Assembly (NCBI RefSeq): GCF_026151205.1
Contig: NC_087072.1
Coordinates: 21,666,103-21,730,102 of the forward strand
Source of the DNA: Bolinopsis microptera
Taxonomy: Eukaryota > Ctenophora > Tentaculata > Lobata > Bolinopsidae
DNA: 64,000 nucleotides
Reading direction: 5' to 3'
This document shows positions 57,101-64,000 of the stretch, piece by piece (the first letter of the stretch is position 1; the number at the start of each line of letters is the position of its first letter). Position numbers and translations under genes: made by a program. The notes beneath the pieces are model-generated. The model saw nothing but the letters and a program-made list of their open reading frames with translations, was not told where the DNA came from and searched no databases.

Positions 57101-60100
57101 CTTTACTGATTGTTGAAATTCGACATGTAGCGTGAAATGACGCTAGATGCTACATGTCGAATTTCAACAATCGGTAAAGGTCCACTAGTGGCTACTACCC
57201 AGTGGGTAGAGTCTATATTGATCTGTGACCTAATCGTGAAGGTAACCAAGAGTTGGGGTATGATCAAATAATATGATGTAACTCAGTAGCGGTGTCCGAC
57301 TCCATTTGTTCACACATTATCAGGATTCAGGAAATTAAATGGGACATATTTTGGGTTTTTTGAGGTATGCGAGTAATTAATAAAATTTACTCACACTATT
57401 TTTAGCTTACAGGTATAATTTCTATGCGTCACTAACCTCTACAGCCGGGTGACATTATTGAGTGTGATAATTGATTTCCCTAATTTATAGATAATTATAT
57501 TTGAACACTGTTCAGTTGAGAACAGTGCAGAACTAGAGGACTAACCGGATTTGGGTAGATCAAGGAGTGATATCTTTAATTAAGCGTGATCCCTTGGTGA
57601 TGCAATTTCAAACTGAGTTACAGTATCATTATAGTGGAGGGTAAAATGTTATGAAATATGCAGAGTCTGCATACACCTGGTTAAAAATAGAAATACAGAC
57701 ATCTTCCGCATAGTAGTTATAGAGGATGAAACTGGAAAAGTAACCCTAATTGATCTTAATGTTGATTTACAGATTATATTTACACGTACCAGTGAAAGTT
57801 ATGTCCCATAGAAATGAAACATTTATATTTTGATTGATTTAAATTATCTTATTGAATTTGGGTCCGATACCAACTTTACTACAATTTTATTAACACGCAT
57901 AAAATTATTTATGTAAACATAATTATGCAGACAAGAGGTGATAATGATGAAGAAGTGTACACCGTTCTGTTTGAGTTCCTGTACACACCCTATTTATATA
58001 CAAAGTTAGATCAAAGTAGTCTAAACATACTCACACAATATCTAATCACCCACACACGTACACTTCGTCTAATAATAGTACACACTGATGTAAAAACAAA
58101 CAAAACTTACGCCCGTAAAATTACACTCTAGATTATTTATATTTTATACATAGTGCTGCACTCCACGACACATACATGTGAATTAAGTAGCAAACCTGCC
58201 TTATATTATGAAACCTTACAGGTTAATTAAGCAGGTTCACATAACTAAACCTTATTACAGCAGGTTAATTAAGCAGGTTCACATAACTAAACCTTATTAC
58301 AGCAGGTTAATTAAGCAGGTTCTGAGGTTCCAGTGCGGTCAAAACTTCTCGTGAAGGCCACCCGGCTTATCTGGTTTAACCAGTTCAATATAGAACATGC
58401 AAATCAAGCAATAAACCAAACCCAAAGAAAATAAAATACACGCACACACCGTCACACACACATATCAACAAACGCACACTCACACACTTTCAACACCCAT
58501 TCAACCCATTCTGAAACACTCATCTTTTTAAAAAACGTTCTTCTTTACCAACGTCTCAATTATAATTATACGATAATAATAATTACTATAATTACACTCG
58601 ATTATAGTAATCATATCATTCGTACTAATTAAAAAAATTGTCCCTCCTGACTCCTGAGTTCCGCAGAGAATAGCAAGACAGTAATTATTGCACGACCCCG
58701 AAAATCTGGCTGGTTTAAATTGCAATCAAATTAAACCAGAAAGCCAATATTAAGCGGCCAGTTTTTGTTGGCTGTAGTATAGTTGTTATGATGATCTGAC
58801 CAGCTGCGTTTAGGCTGCTAACTTTAAATCGTTAAATTATTGTCAGGCAAATAATGGTTACATTACTGTGATTCGTTATAAAACGAAGTATTTGTTGGGC
58901 ATACTAATTTTTAGATGCTATGTAGATGCTATGTAGATGTTATGCTTTACAACTGAATAAGACGTCTGCTGCAATTCCTTTCGGCAGATTACATTTGTAG
59001 CGCAATTCTTGCTAAAACTTAGCATATGCAACGCGGCAAAGCTTTGGTATGTAGCAGCTTCCAACTATTGTAGTACAGAGTTTGGAAAGACGATTTGGTG
59101 CGATGATCGTACTGCAAAATATTTTCAAATTTTATAACGAAACCCTTACTTGACCCGAACTGACGCCAGGGACCTTGACATTGTGGTAAAATCTTATCAC
59201 ACAATCCTGTCCGTGATCCTGTCCGTGATCCTGTCCGTGATCCTGTCCGTGATCCTGTCCGTGATCTTGTACGTGATCCTGTACGTGATCCTGTCCGTGA
59301 TCCTTACGTGATCCTGTACGTGATCTTGTACGTGATCCTTACGTGATCCTGTACGTGATCTTGTACGTGATCTTGTACGTGATCCTTACGTGATCCTGTA
59401 CGTGATCTTGTACGTGATCTTGTACGTGATCTTGTACGTGATCCTTACGTGATCCTGTACGTGATCCTGTACGTGATCGTGATCTTGTACATAATCTTGC
59501 TACATGTCTTCCTCATTTCCCATCTCCTTCACACATCCAGTATGGTGACAAAGCCTGTTACAGATCAAGAGAGAAAGTAGTGCGAATATCATGCGATCTA
59601 TCATGCAATGGATCAGATGTCACGTGATGATGAGATCAGATGTCACGTGATGAGATCAGATGTCTTACCCAGGCAGGTGGTGTGGTCGTAGTGTAGTCTG
59701 AAGCCGGGCTCACAGTCACAGTAGTAGCTGCCAGGAGTGTTTATACATACAGAGGAACATCGAGCTCGACCTATAGCACACTCGTCGATATCTGAGATGA
59801 TGTTATATGGTCAAAATAGTGATGAATATCAGACTTACCTGATATAGTGATATCAGACCTGTTTATACCTGAATACAGCGAGAAATACCATTTACCATTA
59901 CAGTGATTTAATTACAGTTATATCATTATGGTGATATCACTCCAACACAAGCAATGTCTAGACGCTCCACGAGTCAAGACATGGAGTCAAGACACCCAGG
60001 TACAGGTTTATTGCTTTATCGTCACTCGTGATGTTATAATTCTCTAAAGATCGATTACTTCACTCAGCTTACTTAAAGGTAAGTAATAAAGTTTGTAAAT

Positions 60101-63051
60101 GTAAATGTGTTAAATCTTTAAATTCATCAGATATTTCTATTTTAGGAGCTCCCCCTCATTGGTCGGGCGAAGTCTAGTCGCCCAGCATAGAAAATAAATC
60201 ACAGACAAAATTTTCTAACCCTCACCACGGATCATGGTAATGAACAATTAATAAATTTAGTCTAGGCGGTGATATACGTCGGGAAGTTCCATTGAAAGCT
60301 CCCAGAGGGTCTGGGAAAGCGTGAAAATCATTTATTTACTCAGACACTCCAACATTTAGTCTCGACTTTTGCCAAGAATTCAATAATCTCAGTCAATTCA
60401 GACAAAATCAATGAATTTCGTCGTCAGTTTCAGCAACGATTCAAACTGTTTTAGAATTGAGTCTAGAGCAGGACTTAAACGTAATAAATTTAGCCGTTTT
60501 TGCCAATCAATATAGAAACTAAGCCAGTTTTGACGGATTAACAAAATTAGAGTTAACTCCAAAGCGATAGAATAGTTAAAAAAAGACACTTACCGATACA
60601 AGTAAGGCCGTTGTCTCCCAAGTTGTAGCCCCGCGGACAGTGGCAAGTATAAGCGCCTTGAGAGTTGAGACAAATGTGAGAGCATCCTCCGTTGTTGTGT
60701 TCACATTCGTTGTGATCTGGGAAAAAGATAAAAATGTTAAGTTAACCAAAAACCATTTATTTTTTATTAAACTTTTATAAGTTTCCCTACAATAAAGTAT
60801 TTAATCTTGTGATTGTAAGAATATCGACGAAATATTTGTTTGCGGAATATTTACGCCCTGGTCAATTGATTAGCTCATATCCAGCAGTTTTCTCGTCTGT
60901 AAAGTTTACTCTAATTTGACTGATGACATGGTAAACCTCATTTCTTATTCTCCAAAACAACCCAACACCTGTACAAACCTGATCTCCAGTAAAAGCTGGC
61001 CCCCTGCCAATAAAAATATCTTAGAAACCCAGCAAATCACAAGAGAAATCACGATATATAACATTAACCAACCTCTGCAGCTATAACCATCCGAGGGATT
61101 GAGGTGGTATCCACGGGGACAGGTGCAGGTAGCAGCATTGTTTATAACTTTACATCCGTGAGAGCAAATCTTCAGTTCACATGGGTTAGTTTTAGTGTCG
61201 TGGTTCTTTTCCTTGTCTGTGGAGAAGAAGCTGCGTTACGTTCAATATTATTCATTAAAAACAAGCACCTTTTATTGGTGCCAACTGGGTATAATTATGA
61301 TTTTTAATAATTTTCATTGAAAACGAGCACATTTTATATGTGCCAACTAATTTTATTATGTTTTTCCTCAAAGAATAGTTCGCTTTGTATAATTGAAACA
61401 AATTAAGGTAGGTAATGGGACTAATTAAGTAATTAAGGTAGGTATTCTAGGTTCACATGTATATGGTATTTTTACCCGTGATGTAATATTTTACCGAGCT
61501 GACAATGTCTGTTTCTATTTTGGGTCTATTATACATACTTACATATTATTATCATTATCTTATCATATTTAATTTATTATCATATTCGACATTTTTCTCA
61601 ATTTCCATAATCCATATAGGTCACAGTTAAATTCATATAAATTTCGTTATTATGTTATTATGTTATCAGTAGTACAAGTAGTAGGAACAGCAACTAAATT
61701 CAGTAGAAGCTAGGTCTGGAGAAGCCTAAGTTACATCTGAATTCAGTAGAAGCTAGGTCTGGAGAAGCCTAAGTTACACCTTAAGTTGAGACAGTGCCGA
61801 CATGATGTGACCGGATGAGAACATTGCATCAAGGAATGTGGTGCACAGTGCCAGCATGAACAGGGAAAGGAACGCAAATTCCTGCGTAAGGAGTAATGGA
61901 CCCTGCCGTCATTTTGGGGAGCAGCATATTTAAACCTTTGCTGTTTAACCGGGGCAAAATTCCTTAAAAACTAGAAATTTTTGGTTGAACCTGAACAGAT
62001 CCAAATAGAAACCATAAACTGGCTTGAAGAATTCCAGCAATAGGAAATGGGATGTTGATAGAGGAATCTATAGTTACAAAATGTCAAGACAAAGCAGTTC
62101 ACGGATAAGGAAGCATTTCAGATGCTGTATATTTAGATAACCACGACCATTCCTGGCTCGAACTACTAAATATCAATTAACAACTTGATAGAGGAATCTA
62201 CTTAATTTGACATTTGACAACAACACACAAGATCAATCCTTTGTCGCTATGATCTGCTTTGCAAAGTTATTACTTTTTACCTTTATTGGGGGGGGGGGGG
62301 GGGGGGGTCGAAGAAAATCCCATCATTCCAGAAACTTTAACTTTGAATAAAACACTTATAAATTATTTAAATACTTGGCTTATCTCCAACTAGGAGGGTT
62401 CCAGGAAAGAATATGTAGTAGAGTAGTAACAATGCCTGTAAGATACGGGAAGGATCGCTGGTTGCTAAATTTAGATATGATTAGATCCCCAAGGAACTTT
62501 AGAACGATTTTCAGAATATGTATGGAGTTTTTCGGCTCCAATAACTTTTAGATACCAACCACTTGCACTTATACTGAGCCTTGCTGGAGCATTACGATAG
62601 AAACATATTTCTGTATAAAACAAATTAAATCTATTCGCTTATTTATATTAGTCGAAATAAGGGCGAGATCAATTACATAGTTTTAGAAGGCGCACTCAAT
62701 GAGAAAGGTTAACGAACCTACTTAGTAAGCGATATCATCTTGTTATTTATATTATTCAAGCCCTGCTAGCTGACTCTATACACTTTTAAGTTAAATAAAG
62801 AAGAATTTTAATCGAATTTACAAGAATTTACAGATTATTACAGATTATTATAATTAATTAAATGATCAAGGTTTAAGGAATTCAGTTGCTATGGCTTAAA
62901 TTACTGTTCGAGGCGAATTTTCTAAGCGAATGTGTAATTAATTGATAAAATCACAATTGTTTTAGAAAGAAAATTGATTTGATTTTGGCGGAATTTTTCT
63001 ATAAAATCGACTTCTACTCACTTTCGTTGTTCAAGCCATCTCCATTTAATC
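51104..63051 (-). CDS. Secreted EGF-CUB protein (5' end incomplete)
   Basis: Ten exons splice in one frame: 63022-63051, 61073-61216, 60594-60716, 59669-59791, 54414-54539, 53991-54236, 52249-52472, 51985-52139, 51681-51862 and 51104-51468 (TAG at 51104), about 570 codons. The order is a linker, seven EGF-like domains (several calcium-binding, with DHNEC, DIDEC, DANEC, DVNEC starts and C-C-C-C-x-C spacing), then two CUB domains (CGDQ...[10 protein letters not shown]...[12 protein letters not shown], and a diverged second one ending at the stop). Introns between EGF exons are all phase 1, the classic shuffling pattern. Extracellular matrix or ligand-binding roles are typical of EGF-CUB proteins (SCUBE, tolloid relatives), but no protease domain is visible and the orthologue is undecided. 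The signal peptide must be further upstream. A possible extra exon lies at 63734-63777. Confidence 0.85.
57078..57203. mobile_element. 126-bp near-perfect hairpin, foldback mini-element
   Basis: The arm ACCTTTACTGATTGTTGAAA continuing through TTCGACATGTAGC is mirrored by GCTACATGTCGAATTTCAAC and on to GGT, with one mismatch. A weaker outer stem extends to ACTGGG/CCCAGT. The centre holds a second small stem, TAGCGT/ACGCTA. The outer TTACTGGG resembles the family A terminus. Confidence 0.75.
58222..58322 (+). repeat. Tandem repeat, unit about 42 bp, 2.4 copies
   Basis: AGGTTAATTAAGCAGGTTCA followed by CATAACTAAACCTTATTACAGC occurs twice, then a partial third copy ends AAGCAGGTTC. The two full copies are identical, so the duplication is recent. 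Confidence 0.95.
59205..59490 (+). repeat. 12-bp tandem array with higher-order structure
   Basis: Units are GATCCTGTCCGT, GATCCTGTACGT, GATCTTGTACGT and an 11-bp GATCCTTACGT. After the initial homogeneous block, the 11-mer begins successive groups of 3, 4 and 5 units before a terminal group. Each unit contains GATC. It lies within the large intron, ending about 180 bp from an EGF exon. Confidence 0.9.
61217..63021. other. Intron of the EGF-CUB gene
   Basis: No exon recognised. It contains a duplicated AATTCAGTAGAAGCTAGGTC / TGGAGAAGCCTAAGTTACA unit (about 61698-61777) and a 21-G run at 62288-62308 that could be the end of an unclassified G-run element. Confidence 0.5.
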
Positions 63052-64000
63052 CTAAAAACGAAAGTCTGAGCACGACGTGTCTATCATATTACATATTATT
63101 ATTTATAATGCAAATAACACAAAGTTATTAGTTACATTCCACTACTCCACTAGTCATCAGCCATACGTACAAAATATATCTGAATAACTTATGCTATAAG
63201 TAACATAAGGGACTATGACTTGATAAGAAGGACAGCTTTTATTTGGTTGCAATATTTTAATAGTTTTTACTTAAACTTACTGTTCCTAAAGTTTAACCGA
63301 GCAATTTACTGACGGTACTATATTGAAAGTGTAGAATTTACTGATCATACTAAAGAATTTATGAAAGTAAATAATCAAACTTATGCTTTTAGTTAACTCA
63401 ATCCGCGGCTACCAATCATTCCTTGTTCACTCTATATTATAGTGCTTAAAGAAAATATGTGAGATCGATTATTTGCAGCTGATGATGTTTAAAAAAATAC
63501 TTTCTCACGATAAAATATGAAACTAAGAACTTGTCTTGTGAGGTTCATCTAAAAATAGACCTTTTAGGGGAATACGAATCATGGAATTTGGAAATGTGCC
63601 AGGGAGATAATATTACAACATAAATTATTATTATTATGAATTTTTTAAATGCAAAATACAATCAAGTTCAGAAATCATTTACATTAAACACCGACGACTA
63701 AGATTCCGAAGAAAATGTTGCATTTTATTTTACCTCCTCTATCAACTATTATTCCACAGTTAAGTCGTAAAGAACAGCTTATTTTAAACTTAAAATGGGG
63801 TTTCTGAGGCACCACAAGTGTCCAGAAACCAGGGAAAATGAACAGCTTTAAAGAAAAATTACAAATGAGGCGTTAGAAGAATAATTTCTGGAAAAAGTTC
63901 TAAATGTTTACAAAAGCGAAAAGTAGTCACTAGTTTTCTGTTAAATAGTTAAATCTGGAGTTAAAAGGTAATTCGTAATACGAATTTAACTTTCAGCATA
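63052..64000. other. Right-edge stretch, probably EGF-CUB intron
   Basis: AT-rich. One candidate minus-strand exon, 63734-63777 (44 bp; reads CSLRLNCGIIVDRG in the phase that would join exon 63022-63051), has an AG acceptor and GT donor but is too short to be sure of. Nothing else recognised. Confidence 0.35.

Larger units (their letters stand above)
54540..59668. other. 5.1-kb intron of the EGF-CUB gene
   Basis: No further EGF exon was found on the minus strand. It holds a plus-strand 120-codon frame (56702-57064) with several Cys/His residues but no recognised family, a long hairpin (57078-57203), a 42-bp tandem (58222-58320) and a 12-bp tandem array (59205-59490). Confidence 0.55.

Noticed and set aside
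58222-59490. CRISPR-like array of regular repeats
   Set aside because: Units are contiguous tandem repeats without unique spacers, and the context is eukaryotic.

Overview
The window looks like AT-rich nuclear DNA from an invertebrate animal. Coding exons are short, flanked by GT/AG introns and well separated, and much of the rest is transposon-derived. The host genes are metazoan in type: an epithelial splicing regulator (ESRP/Fusilli), a RecQ-like helicase and a secreted EGF-CUB protein. The mix of CR1-like, I-like and RTE-like LINEs, a Penelope-like element, Merlin and hAT elements suits a cnidarian or another early-branching or marine invertebrate. The sequence alone does not fix the phylum.

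Layout. 1-4.7 kb: five minus-strand exons of an ESRP homologue, running off the left edge before its RNA-binding domains. 4.7-8.6 kb: AT-rich, no gene recognised. 8.6-9.8 kb: GC-rich mosaic of short structured elements. 11.1-16.7 kb: a minus-strand LINE whose first ORF carries an AlkB-like dioxygenase domain and an SGNH hydrolase domain; its second ORF is internally deleted. 17-23.1 kb: diverged duplications. 23.66-25.47 kb: C-terminal half of a RecQ-like helicase on the minus strand. 25.52-30.30 kb: a 4.8-kb element with terminal inverted repeats and target-site duplication, bloated by TCC-rich arrays into which an I-type LINE has inserted. 30.73-31.66 kb: a Merlin element with an intact zinc-ribbon remnant. 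34.3-35.1 kb: a broken transposon-associated gene. 35.9-40.2 kb: a CR1-like LINE, nearly full length but frameshifted. 41.3-42.3 kb: a second GC-rich mosaic. 43.0-45.6 kb: a Penelope-like element with one long intact ORF. 46-50 kb: small repeats, including a non-autonomous hAT and a 94-bp element beside its own paralogous empty site. 51.1-63.1 kb: ten minus-strand exons of the EGF-CUB protein, whose 5.1-kb intron holds a long hairpin; a higher-order 12-bp tandem array lies at its upstream edge.

The three host genes show no sign of working together. ESRP is a nuclear splicing factor, the helicase acts on DNA, and the EGF-CUB protein is predicted to be extracellular. The unusual content is in the mobile DNA: the AlkB/SGNH LINE and several fixed-length, hairpin-rich mini-elements with roughly 8-bp target duplications that recur within 64 kb.
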